A stretch of DNA of 19,875 nucleotides. Source: Moduliflexus sp964602655 (GTDB taxonomy: Bacteria; Moduliflexota; Moduliflexia; Moduliflexales; Moduliflexaceae). The notes beneath the pieces are model-generated. The model was not told the DNA's origin and made no database searches. It saw nothing but the letters and a program-made list of their open reading frames with translations. The number at the start of each line of letters is the position of its first letter. Within the stretch, counting starts at the first letter, position 1. A program made the position numbers and the translations under genes. The stretch spans positions 1 through 19,875 of the forward strand of contig CAZRSF010000093.1 of assembly GCA_964602655.1 (NCBI GenBank), in the 5' to 3' direction. This document shows positions 7,706 to 15,677 of this stretch, piece by piece.

Positions 7706-10700
7706 CAATACCGCTCGAATTCAGCGTCATGCTCGTCGCCGAGAATGATTTCTGGCGCGAACCTCACCGGTTTACGGGCGAGGTCAGGCATTTTGCGAGG
7801 TTGTTTGTTTGGCGTTTTACCCGAAGAAGGCGATGGCGACGACTTTTCGGGCGCGTTTGTCGGCGGCGTGTTCTCTTCTTCCGTCCGGATGTTAAAAAAC
7901 ATCATCAATTGCTGAAGTTGTTCCGATTGACCGGCCAATGCATTCGCCGTCGCGGCAATTTCTTCGGTGGCGGCGGCGTTTTGCTGCGTGATCTGATCCA
8001 ATTGCTGAATGGCGCGATTGACTTGCTCCGCGCCGATGCGCTGTTCTCCGCTGGCGGCGCTGATTTCATGCACCAAATCGGCGGTCTTGTGAATGCTTGG
8101 CACGACGGTATTCAGCATTTCTCCGGCCTTGGTGGACACGTCGAAACTGGAGGTCGCGAGTTCGTTGATTTCTTCCGCCGCGTTTTTGGTCACTTCCGAT
8201 AGCTTGCGCACTTCTGCCGCCACGACGGAAAACGCCTTGCCATGTTCTTGCGCCCGTGCCGCTTCGATGGTGGCGTTCAGCGACAACAGCCGCGTCTGCC
8301 CTGCAATTTCCTCGATAATTCGAATCTTCTGCGCAATCTGCTTCATCGCCACGACGGCCTCCGCCACGACCTGCCCGCTTTCTTCGGCAAAATCGGCGGA
8401 TTGCATCGCAATGTGTTCGGTCTGTTTGGCATTTTCCGCGTTTTGCTGGATATTGGCGACCATCTCTTGCATCGAAGACGACACTTCTTCTGTGGCAGCC
8501 GCCTGATGCGACGCGCCGGTTGCCATGCTTTCCGCGCTGGAACGAAGCTGCTCGCTGCTGAGAGCCATCGTGTTGGCTGCGCCTTTCACTTCCTGCACCA
8601 CGTTTTTGAACTGCCGGATCATCGTGTTCAACGCCTGCATCAATAAGTCGTCTGCCGAGCGTTCATTCACTTCGACCATCAAATCTCCCTGCGCCATTTG
8701 TTCGGTCACATGCGTGATCTCATTCGTTGCCGTAATCAACGTGTTCAAATTGCGTTTGATATGGTTGAAATCCCCTTTGTATTCCTGCGTGATGGCAGGC
8801 GGGATTTCCCCTCTGGCAATGCGTTCCACCGAATCGGACGCCATTTTGATCGGGGCGACGAATGCGGCAATCACATCGTTGATGCCGCTCACCAAATCTT
8901 TCCAACCGCCTTCGAACTCGGCGGCATTGCCGCGCGCGTCCAAACGCCCGTCGCGAATATCCTGAATCAGGGCATTGGTTTCCAGCAAAATAGTTTGCAA
9001 GCGTCGAATCATTCGATTCAGCGCCTTCATCAAGCGGTCATGCTCCGAGCGTTCCAGCACCTCGACCTGCATATTGCCATTGGCGATCTCTTCTGCGATA
9101 TTGGTGGTCGCTTCGACCGCTTCAATCAGCAGATTCACGTTCTGTTTGATCGTGTTGAAATCCCCTTTATACGCTTCGGTAATTCTTTGCGGCATCTTCC
9201 CATTCGCGATCAACGCGATGGCGTCGGCTGTGACGTTCAACGGGGTTACGACCGCGTCGAGCGTCTTGTTGACGCCTTGAACGATCCGCGCATATTCGCC
9301 GCCGAATTGCGTCGCATCGCCACGCGCGTCGAGTGCACCATCCTGGACGGCATCGGTCAAACGATTGATGCTCTCGACAATATGCCGAATCGTTTCGACC
9401 ATGCGGGAAAGGGATTTGCCGAGGCGATCTTGTTCGGACAGCACATGGACGCTAACGGAGAGATCTCCGTCGGCGACCTGTTCCGCAACCTGCACCATGC
9501 CGTGCAAATTGGCGATGAGTGTGTTCAAGCTTTTTTTGATGATATTGAAATCCCCTTTATACTCCTCGGTAATCGGCGGCGGAAAATCTCCGGTCGCCAT
9601 TCGGCGCATGTATTCGGCAGCCACGCTGACCGGCTCGACGACGGCGTCTAAGGTGGCGTTGATGCCGGTGATGATGTGCGCGTATTCTCCGTCGAAATGG
9701 CCGACATCGCCGCGCACGGAGAGTTTGCCCTCTGACGCGGAGGAGGTTAACCCGTTGATTTCTTCGATAATGCCTCGCAGCGTGTGCGCCATCAGGCTGA
9801 ATGATTTGCCCAGAACATCCTGTTCTGACAGCGCTTTCACCTCGACGGCGAGATCGCCGCCTGCAATTTTTTCAGCAATGCGCGCCGTGTCTTGAATATA
9901 CGCGACAAGACGCTCGAACGCTCGCGACAATGTCCCGATTTCATCCTGAGAGCGGCGTTGAGGAATCACGCAGTTCAGATCGCCTTGCGACAACTGAGTT
10001 GCGGTTTTCGAGAGTCGGACAATCGGGCGGATCATTCTGACGGCAAAAATCGCGACTCCGACCAATACAATGGCAACGACGACAGAGAGCGACAGCGTCG
10101 TGCGCGATGAGGCTTCGGTCTTGCTGACGACGTCGCGTTCGATGCGTTCGGTCGTTTGCGCAATGCCTTCGTCAACAAGTTTCATGATCGCGGCGAGTTT
10201 GTTTTGCGCATCGTTCAGCGCGATGATTTGCGTCTGAAATTCTCGTAACGCGGCATGATATTTCGCCACCTGTTCCGCATACGCGCTCGCCAATGTTTCT
10301 AAGGAGTGAGAGATTTCGATAAAATTTTTCCCGGCTGATTTCGCTGTCCCCAGATTATTTTTGAGGTCTGTTAACATTTTAGCGATTTGACCTTCGTACT
10401 CGTTGTCTATCTCAGCCGCGCCAAGATACGCCTGACGCGACATGACCAACAGATTCAGGATTTTCATGAGTGCCATGCGATAATCGGGTATTAAGGCGCT
10501 GACCTGCTGGATCGCGATCAACTCGAATTCTTTGCCTTCTATTGTGCGGGCGATAATCGTGTCGCTGAGAGATGTTTCCAACTCTGCCAGCGTTTTGGTA
10601 ATCGTTTCGTGGCTCTGCTGCATCTCCTGGCCGATGGTAATGATTGGCACAGCATGATCGAATAGGGCTTCAAGGGTGTTCAGAAATTGTTGCAGGGAAG

Positions 10701-11037
10701 TCTGCGTCTCTTGCGAATTGCCGGACGATGCGAGTTGCTGCTGTAGGATCGCCGTTAAACGGGCGCGTTCCGTCTCTAACACATCCCGGTGCTGTAAAAA
10801 GGTATTAATCAGCAGATTCGTATCGGCAAACACCGTGTTCACATCGCGGCTGAGCGCGGCATTGTTGGTCATGCGGGCGACACCTTGTTTGATGGTTGTC
10901 AGGACGTGATCTTTGATTTGCCCGGCTGACCACAGGTTGACGCCGACAATTCCGGCGACTGCAACAAAAATCAGAATATTGACGGCGAGCAATTTGGTGA
11001 CAATACTCCAATCGGCAATCCGAAAGATTTTTGGCAT
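7705..11037 (-). CDS. Methyl-accepting chemotaxis receptor with tandem HAMP repeats
   Basis: 1110 residues from the ATG at 11037, which has GGGAG nine bases upstream; a GTG 16 codons earlier lies inside a repeat and has no good site. Layout: membrane helix 11-36; helical ectodomain 37-312, homologous to that of the nearby kinase; second helix 313-334; canonical HAMP 335-384; three 130-residue HAMP-type repeats (382-511, 512-641, 642-771) and a third-length fourth copy to about 814; cytoplasmic signalling domain 815-1044 with the hairpin tip around QTRLLSLNATIEAARAQE (about 914-931); proline/lysine-rich tether from about 1050; terminal EFERY (1106-1110). The tip has Arg where most receptors have Asn in QTN. 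EFERY fits the xFxxY-type pentapeptide that docks CheR/CheB. The gene follows a binding-protein gene, its probable ligand-presenting partner. No che genes are in the window. Confidence 0.92.
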   Translation of the reverse strand: MPKIFRIADWSIVTKLLAVNILIFVAVAGIVGVNLWSAGQIKDHVLTTIKQGVARMTNNAALSRDVNTVFADTNLLINTFLQHRDVLETERARLTAILQQQLASSGNSQETQTSLQQFLNTLEALFDHAVPIITIGQEMQQSHETITKTLAELETSLSDTIIARTIEGKEFELIAIQQVSALIPDYRMALMKILNLLVMSRQAYLGAAEIDNEYEGQIAKMLTDLKNNLGTAKSAGKNFIEISHSLETLASAYAEQVAKYHAALREFQTQIIALNDAQNKLAAIMKLVDEGIAQTTERIERDVVSKTEASSRTTLSLSVVVAIVLVGVAIFAVRMIRPIVRLSKTATQLSQGDLNCVIPQRRSQDEIGTLSRAFERLVAYIQDTARIAEKIAGGDLAVEVKALSEQDVLGKSFSLMAHTLRGIIEEINGLTSSASEGKLSVRGDVGHFDGEYAHIITGINATLDAVVEPVSVAAEYMRRMATGDFPPPITEEYKGDFNIIKKSLNTLIANLHGMVQVAEQVADGDLSVSVHVLSEQDRLGKSLSRMVETIRHIVESINRLTDAVQDGALDARGDATQFGGEYARIVQGVNKTLDAVVTPLNVTADAIALIANGKMPQRITEAYKGDFNTIKQNVNLLIEAVEATTNIAEEIANGNMQVEVLERSEHDRLMKALNRMIRRLQTILLETNALIQDIRDGRLDARGNAAEFEGGWKDLVSGINDVIAAFVAPIKMASDSVERIARGEIPPAITQEYKGDFNHIKRNLNTLITATNEITHVTEQMAQGDLMVEVNERSADDLLMQALNTMIRQFKNVVQEVKGAANTMALSSEQLRSSAESMATGASHQAAATEEVSSSMQEMVANIQQNAENAKQTEHIAMQSADFAEESGQVVAEAVVAMKQIAQKIRIIEEIAGQTRLLSLNATIEAARAQEHGKAFSVVAAEVRKLSEVTKNAAEEINELATSSFDVSTKAGEMLNTVVPSIHKTADLVHEISAASGEQRIGAEQVNRAIQQLDQITQQNAAATEEIAATANALAGQSEQLQQLMMFFNIRTEEENTPPTNAPEKSSPSPSSGKTPNKQPRKMPDLARKPVRFAPEIILGDEHDAEFERY
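8725..9894 (-). repeat. Three in-frame 390-bp repeats in the chemoreceptor gene
   Basis: Each unit encodes 130 residues with no length change. The G-D/N-(L/M) motif falls at residues 395, 525, 655 and 785, and the EYKGDFN/AYKGDFN motif at 492, 622 and 752. Each unit holds two HAMP-like segments: one with the EVA.G.L.VEV and D.L.K.L..M pattern, and one of the HAMP_2 type ending in GDFN.IK..LN.LI. A fourth copy is truncated after about 43 residues, where the signalling domain begins. The units have diverged at the sequence level. Confidence 0.9.
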
Positions 11038-11146
11038 GATTTCTGTCTCCCACGTACATGTAGGGCGAAATTGTTTTTCGTCCACTCGTCTGCATATTCA
11101 TACGGCGCGTGTGTCGAAATGCAATTTCGACACACAAGACGCCTTA
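11038..11146 (-). repeat. Palindromic leader repeat, copy 1 (chemoreceptor gene)
   Basis: This segment, read on the minus strand, matches 18202-18309 over its full length with about ten differences, and it runs up to the receptor start codon. It holds an inverted repeat with arms TGTCGAAAT and ATTTCGACA and a 3-base loop (extendable here to 12 pairs as GTGTGTCGAAAT/ATTTCGACACAC), a second stem GGACGAAA/TTTCGCCC with one mismatch, the near-palindrome CATGTACGTG and the ribosome binding site GGGAG. It therefore supplies the translation start region of the receptor. Confidence 0.85.
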
Positions 11147-11157
11147 ATCAAAGCAGA

Positions 11158-11191
11158 GCCGGGCGCTGAACGCTCGCGCCCTACGCCCGGC
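11158..11191 (-). promoter_or_regulatory. GC-rich intercistronic hairpin between binding protein and receptor
   Basis: GCCGGGCG (11158-11165) and CGCCCGGC (11184-11191) are a perfect 8-bp inverted repeat. A competing inner stem (GGGCGC/GCGCCC) is also possible. It begins 17 bases after the binding-protein stop codon and has no U-run. Such hairpins commonly protect the upstream message or partly stop transcription, so the binding protein would be made in excess over its receptor. That role is inferred. Confidence 0.5.
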
Positions 11192-11207
11192 AACCGCAAA
11201 CAACATG

Positions 11208-12209
11208 TTACTGTTCTGTCTTCACCAACTCCGCCCCGCGCAGCACGTCAGGCGGCGGCGTAATGCCTAATTTTTTCAGGGTTTCAACGTTGATGACGCG
11301 GCGTCCGAATTGATTTTGCGTAATCGGAATCTCGGACACTGGCGTGCCTTGCATCGCTTTTAACAGCATTTCCGAGGCCGTTCCTCCCTGCTCGTCTCCC
11401 GTTTTGATGACCGCGCATAACGCGCCCAAGGTGACTCGGAATGCGGCGTTGGTCAAAATCGGTTTGCCGAATTTTTCAGCCATTGCGGGAAGAATCGTCT
11501 TGTCCGGCGTTGCCTGCCCTTGTTGGTCCGGCAGACCTTCGAAGGTGATATAAAACAGCATGTCGCTCGTTTGTTCGAACGCCTCGGCCATCGTCAACAG
11601 TTCTTCATAAGTTTTGGCTATTTTAGCTTCTGTGAATGCGAGCGGATACTGATCTTTCTCTTTTTCGATCTGCGCGAACACCGCTTTTCCGGTCGCATCA
11701 TCAGGAAGAACGACCCCAAACGTTTTCGCGGCAGGAACAAGCTTCTGCGCTAACAATAACGATTCTTTGAATTGTTCCCGTTCAAGAATACCTGAAACAT
11801 TCGACGCCGGATAACCATACTTATCGGGTTCTGCATTCACTCCGGCGAACATGATTGGGGTCTTGACTTTGTCTTTCAAGTACGGGACGACAAACATAGA
11901 TTGCGCATTGTCATCTACCGTAATGACCCCGTCAGGTTGAAATTCCTGATACACGGCATACGCTTCCTGCGCCTTCTGCTGTCCGCCATTCGGGTCTTTT
12001 TTCGTGTTCATATAAAAGTATCGAATTTCGCTCTGCGAGCCTAAGATTGAGTCAATGCCTGTTTTCACTTCCTGACTCCAGGGGAAATCTTCTTCGTAAC
12101 TCATCACCACCAGTACTTTATACTGGGCGGCAGACGCGGTCATCGTTCCGCTGAACATGAGGCTCGCAACCGCCATGATGAAGGCTGTGCAGAACATGAA
12201 TTTTTTCAT
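11208..12209 (-). CDS. Periplasmic binding protein (ABC_sub_bind type), partner of the chemoreceptor
   Basis: 333 residues. A standard signal peptide (MKKFMFCTAF..., hydrophobic about 5-20) ends with TASA before AQYKVLVVMSYEE, so cleavage is expected near residue 27. Fold and motifs match the family: YFYMNTKK (64-71), DGVITVDDNAQSMFVVPYL (93-111), GVNAEPDKYGYPASNVSG (123-140), GTPVSEIPITQNQFGRR (288-304). The protein closely resembles the one at 6525-7535 at both ends but diverges in the middle (about 160-260), the part likely to contact ligand, so the two may sense different ligands. AAGGAG lies seven bases before the ATG. The chemoreceptor gene follows after a hairpin and a repeat leader. 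No transporter genes are nearby. Confidence 0.88.
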   Translation of the reverse strand: MKKFMFCTAFIMAVASLMFSGTMTASAAQYKVLVVMSYEEDFPWSQEVKTGIDSILGSQSEIRYFYMNTKKDPNGGQQKAQEAYAVYQEFQPDGVITVDDNAQSMFVVPYLKDKVKTPIMFAGVNAEPDKYGYPASNVSGILEREQFKESLLLAQKLVPAAKTFGVVLPDDATGKAVFAQIEKEKDQYPLAFTEAKIAKTYEELLTMAEAFEQTSDMLFYITFEGLPDQQGQATPDKTILPAMAEKFGKPILTNAAFRVTLGALCAVIKTGDEQGGTASEMLLKAMQGTPVSEIPITQNQFGRRVINVETLKKLGITPPPDVLRGAELVKTEQ

Positions 12210-12328
12210 AACGAATCTCCTTATTGCTTGAGGCGAAAACGCTGGGGACTCAGTATATTTTCCCCCTCTGCTTTCGCTGATATTGAAGGAATTATGCTGT
12301 CTCGAAGAACGAAAACATCTTCATCTTT

Positions 12329-12357
12329 GCAATAGGAGCGCAAAAATATTTTGTCAA
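12329..12357 (-). promoter_or_regulatory. Candidate promoter of the sensory array
   Basis: On the minus strand TTGACA (12357-12352) and TATTGC (12334-12329) are separated by the ideal 17 bases, with an A/T-rich stretch upstream. It would start RNA near 12322, about 110 bases before the binding-protein start codon. This is the strongest promoter match in front of the array. Confidence 0.5.
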
Positions 12358-12459
12358 ATTATTTTCACATAAAAATGTATGAAATGTTCCTTACAAGAAA
12401 CGACTGCGATGATGCAATTCGTCCTCCTTGAAATCGAAGAAATGGCGATGATTTTTTAT

Positions 12460-12489
12460 TTGACAAATTCCTCGGCATCTCCGTTTATT
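12460..12489 (+). promoter_or_regulatory. Candidate promoter placing a start codon at the RNA 5' end
   Basis: TTGACA (12460-12465) is followed after 18 bases by TTTATT (12484-12489). Transcription would begin around 12496-12498, the position of the ATG of the following glycosyltransferase gene, which has no Shine-Dalgarno sequence. A leaderless message is therefore possible. The rest of the 288-bp divergent gap to 12209 shows only the opposite promoter and A/T-rich sequence. Confidence 0.4.
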
Positions 12490-12497
12490 TCGCGGTT

Positions 12498-13631
12498 ATG
12501 GAGCCATCTCGCATTCTGCATCTTAATCATGTCGCGTATATCGGCGGCGCGGAAGTCGCGCTCATCAATCTGCTGAGTGATATTGACCGCGAACGCTATC
12601 TTCCGGTCATCATGTCGCCGCAAGGCGAACTTCAGCGTATCGCGCGCGACGAACTGCGCCTGCGCTGCGCAACGATTCCGACGCTGCCGGGACTGAATCG
12701 TTACACGCTGCCGCGCGTGTTCGCTCGCTTTCCGCTGCTGCTCTATAAGATCGCGACAGAACGGCCTGATCTGATTTACGCCAATACGAATTTTGCGGCG
12801 TTATATTCCGGCGTCATCGGAAAATGCCTGAAGATTCCGTCGCTTGCGCATATCCGCGACATCGAACCGTTAGGCCTAATGGCGCGGACGCTGATTCGGC
12901 AGAATACGCGCTTGATCGCGATTTCGCAGGCAGTGGAACGCTATCTGCTTGAGGAACGAATGTCGCCGCGCCAGATCACCTGCGTCTATGACGGCGTAGA
13001 TATGCGGCAATATCAGCCGCAAGCGCAGCGCAAGGCGACAGATGGCGCGACCATCGGCATTATCGGTCAACTCGGCGAGCGCAAAGGGCATCTTGTCTTA
13101 TTGGAAGCGATGCGCGAACTCGTTCGAGAAAATACGCGGGTCAAGCTCCTGATTGTCGGCAAAGAACCGGCGCACAGCGCGGAACGATATACCGAACGCT
13201 TGCAGGCGTTCGTTCGACAGCATCACCTTGAGCAACAGATCGAATTTCTCGGTTTTCGCCGCGACGTGCCCGAACTGTTGGCGCAGATTGACATGCTTGC
13301 GCTGCCCTCGCTGCAAGAGCCGTTCGGCAAAATCGTGATCGAAGCGATGGCGATGGAAAGGCCGGTGGTTGCGTCGCGCGTCGGCGGCGTGCCGGAAATC
13401 GTCGTTGACGGTGAAACCGGCCTGCTTGTACCGCCGCGCGACCCGGCGGCGCTGAAACATGCGCTCGCCCGATTGATTGCGGACGCCGCATTGCGTGAAC
13501 GTATGGGCAAAGCAGGCCGCCAGCGCGTGGAAGCCTGCTTCACGTTAGAACGCAATGTGCAGGCCACGCAAGCGATTTATTCAGAACTGTTCAGGAGTCC
13601 TGAGCAAATCTCATCGAACTGGGAAACATGA
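12498..13631 (+). CDS. GT4-family glycosyltransferase
   Basis: 377 residues, GT-B fold. N-terminal domain starts ILHLNHVAYIGGAEVALINLL (6-26), with the GGAE loop that lies near donor and acceptor. The C-domain starts IGIIGQLGERKGHLVLLEAM (186-205), followed by the E-x7-E motif EPFGKIVIE (Glu274, Glu282) and VVASRVGGVPEIVVDGETGLLVPP. The enzyme transfers a sugar from a nucleotide donor to a lipid-linked, glycan or small-molecule acceptor in the cytoplasm; the specific sugar cannot be read. Its stop overlaps the start of the next gene (ATGA), a membrane protein of GT-C type, which points to envelope glycan or glycolipid assembly. The ATG is the only reasonable start because it sits right before the conserved fold, yet it has no ribosome binding site. 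Confidence 0.88.
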   Translation: MEPSRILHLNHVAYIGGAEVALINLLSDIDRERYLPVIMSPQGELQRIARDELRLRCATIPTLPGLNRYTLPRVFARFPLLLYKIATERPDLIYANTNFAALYSGVIGKCLKIPSLAHIRDIEPLGLMARTLIRQNTRLIAISQAVERYLLEERMSPRQITCVYDGVDMRQYQPQAQRKATDGATIGIIGQLGERKGHLVLLEAMRELVRENTRVKLLIVGKEPAHSAERYTERLQAFVRQHHLEQQIEFLGFRRDVPELLAQIDMLALPSLQEPFGKIVIEAMAMERPVVASRVGGVPEIVVDGETGLLVPPRDPAALKHALARLIADAALRERMGKAGRQRVEACFTLERNVQATQAIYSELFRSPEQISSNWET

Positions 13632-15166
13632 AAAAAACGTCCGCCATCTCGACCGAATATTGGCTGTTTCTCTTTTTTTTCGCGCTTTACATCTTGTCAA
13701 TGGGCGGACACGGCTACGGCGGCGTTGGCACGACGACGTATGACGTGACGCGCCAGATATTGTTGAACCGCACCGTTGCCATTCAGAAAGTTCCCTGGGG
13801 CAAATTCGGCGCGGATGGCAAATTCTACGCGCAGTACGGCATCGGACATTCGCTGTATAACATTCCGTTTTATCTCGTCGGCCACGTTGCGACGAAGCTG
13901 ATTCCCTCGCTTTCTGCGCAATACGACCGCATCACCATGTTTACGACACTGCTCGGTCAGCCGTTCATTTCGGCGTTGACCTGCGTCGTTCTCTTCCGCT
14001 TCTGCCTGAAAATCGGCTATTCGCGCCGCGTGGCGTTGATCTGCGTTCTGCTGTACGGACTCGGCACGCAGGCGTGGATGTACGCGCAATTGGATTTCAG
14101 CGAGCCGCTGCTGACCTGCGGTCTGTTAGCGACGGCGTATTTTCTGTATGAGCGGAAGCCATCTCGCCTGCTGTTGGCGGGAATCGTCTTCGGGCTGACA
14201 TTCACAGTCAAAGTCACGGCAGCGATTGTGCTGCCCGTTTTTGTTGCCTATCTGCTGTGCGCTCAACATTGGAAAAAGCGGCTGAAATCGGCGGCGCTGT
14301 TTGTGCTGCCGTTCGCCGTCATTGGCGGCGGCGTAGTCGGGTGGTATGATTTCGCGCGCTTCGGTAATCTCCTGAACACCGGTTACGGCAACGAATTTAC
14401 CTCGCATTTTCCATCTATTCTCTATAATTTCGAACAAAATTTGTGGGGACTGGAAGGAAGCATCTTTCTCTATTCGCCGGTCATTTTGCTGGCAATTCCG
14501 GCCTTCGCGCCGTTTTATCGGCGAAATCGCGCCTTTGCCGTCTGGATCGCGCTCGGCGTTATCGTGACATTTTTTCTCTTTTATCCGTTCACCACGAACG
14601 AACTCTACTACGGCCCGCGTTATCTCACGCCGACGCTGCCGTTTTGGATGCTGATCGCCGGAGCGTTATTCGACCAATCGTTCTCTCTCTGGAAAAAACG
14701 ATGTGTGCATTTCATGACTCTGCTTTTGCTCCTGTTCGGCGCAACGCAGCAAATCGTCGGCGTGGCGGTCAATTACCATTCGTATTACTGGCGCATTCAA
14801 TACACGCTGCCGATAGCTGACGCCGCCGTCAAACAGTCCGAAATCGGGCAAGCGTTGCGAGCGACGCCGCTCTTGCCGCATCTGCTCGGGCATCTTTGGC
14901 TGATCAAGCATGGCGTTCTCGATCTGTTTCGTCCCGGCGGATTGCCGCTTTCCGGCGTGGATTTATTGGGAAATACAGGCGAAGCGAATGCGTGGCTGCC
15001 GTATTACGGGCTTGATCTCTGGTGGTGTCACGGCAAAATTCTTGAGCGAACGGGAGCGACTTTTCCGATAATTACGTGTACAATATTGCTTTTACTGATA
15101 GGAGTTTCAGCAAAAAAATTGTTGGTACTCTTTACGTCTCCAATAGAAGAAAAACAAGGAAAATAA
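13628..15166 (+). CDS. Polytopic membrane protein, GT-C glycosyltransferase-like
   Basis: 512 residues with about ten to twelve hydrophobic helices. After the first helix comes an extracytoplasmic loop with an acidic residue in TTTYDVTRQILLNRTVAI, then GADGKFYAQYGIGHSLYNIP, in the manner of GT39/PMT-like enzymes that use polyprenyl-phosphate sugars. A later loop, RFGNLLNTGYGNEFTSHFPSI..GLEGSIFLYSPV, is typical of this group of predicted glycosyltransferases. The first codon overlaps the GT4 stop codon, so the two are translationally coupled. The last ~35 residues (from about 15060) are encoded by clearly more AT-rich DNA than the rest, matching the gene that follows. Enzymatic activity is inferred from topology and the acidic loop only. 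Confidence 0.75.
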   Translation: MKKTSAISTEYWLFLFFFALYILSMGGHGYGGVGTTTYDVTRQILLNRTVAIQKVPWGKFGADGKFYAQYGIGHSLYNIPFYLVGHVATKLIPSLSAQYDRITMFTTLLGQPFISALTCVVLFRFCLKIGYSRRVALICVLLYGLGTQAWMYAQLDFSEPLLTCGLLATAYFLYERKPSRLLLAGIVFGLTFTVKVTAAIVLPVFVAYLLCAQHWKKRLKSAALFVLPFAVIGGGVVGWYDFARFGNLLNTGYGNEFTSHFPSILYNFEQNLWGLEGSIFLYSPVILLAIPAFAPFYRRNRAFAVWIALGVIVTFFLFYPFTTNELYYGPRYLTPTLPFWMLIAGALFDQSFSLWKKRCVHFMTLLLLLFGATQQIVGVAVNYHSYYWRIQYTLPIADAAVKQSEIGQALRATPLLPHLLGHLWLIKHGVLDLFRPGGLPLSGVDLLGNTGEANAWLPYYGLDLWWCHGKILERTGATFPIITCTILLLLIGVSAKKLLVLFTSPIEEKQGK

Positions 15167-15170
15167 GGGC

Positions 15171-15677
15171 ATGAATACACCTCGACATCGATGCCGACTG
15201 ACGATATTTGCCGATTATTATCAATTCTATGTCGCAGATCAGGCAAAAACAACCTTTCCAGAAGATTGGATTGATGAGGATGTTACAAATCGAGCGAAAA
15301 TCGAAGACGGTGTTGTGGTCATTTGTCCTGTAAGAAATATGGAAGTTCCAGTAGAAGTGGAAATATGGAATTCAGAACCTCACATTGCCTGGGGGCGATG
15401 GCAACATATCATCGAAGCCCCACTTGTCACATCTGGCATAATTAAGATAGATGAATGTACTGGCGAGCCTCAAGCTCATTTCAGCGTCGAACCTGGAATA
15501 TACACAGTTAGAGCGCTTTTTCGAGGATTGGATACGCTTTCTGATGATGGATTGGATGGACAAGATTTTTATGAAATACAGATATGGAAAGCTTATTATC
15601 CTGGCTTGAGAGTGCTCAAACAATTTACAATTCCCACGGCTACAACGCAAAATACGGTTGTAATTCTTCCGGCGTAA
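15171..15677 (+). CDS. ComJ-like beta-rich protein, possible inhibitor/immunity protein
   Basis: 168 residues, no signal peptide or membrane helix, rich in beta-type segments. By eye it resembles Bacillus ComJ, the inhibitor of the competence nuclease. Shared features in order are Y.QF.V near 17-22, P..W.DE (FPEDWIDEDV), a DG turn (EDGVVVI), an RN before a beta strand, a P-x-V then GII.I stretch, and FSVEPGIYTVRA. It is longer than ComJ, with an extra C-terminal strand region (FYEIQIWKAYYPGLRVLKQF). No nuclease partner is visible. By hand count the gene is about 42% GC, against 50-58% in sampled lines of its neighbours, which suggests transfer. It starts four bases after the membrane-protein stop and overlaps the murB 3' end by 38 bases on the opposite strand. 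The family match is from memory. Confidence 0.55.
   Translation: MNTPRHRCRLTIFADYYQFYVADQAKTTFPEDWIDEDVTNRAKIEDGVVVICPVRNMEVPVEVEIWNSEPHIAWGRWQHIIEAPLVTSGIIKIDECTGEPQAHFSVEPGIYTVRALFRGLDTLSDDGLDGQDFYEIQIWKAYYPGLRVLKQFTIPTATTQNTVVILPA

Noticed and set aside
8725..9894. 390-bp tandem repeats as a possible assembly artefact or CRISPR-like array
   Set aside because: Units differ widely in sequence, remain in frame and encode recognisable HAMP-type domains, so they are true protein repeats.
7729..9895. Long open frames on the plus strand inside the chemoreceptor gene (one of 317 codons at 8698-9651)
   Set aside because: They are antisense to a clear receptor with intact motifs; the repeats and codon bias of the real gene keep the opposite strand open, and the translations resemble no protein family.
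11038..11085. GTG start of the chemoreceptor at 11085
   Set aside because: It lies inside the repeat leader, lacks a ribosome binding site and adds a non-family extension; the ATG at 11037 with GGGAG is better.
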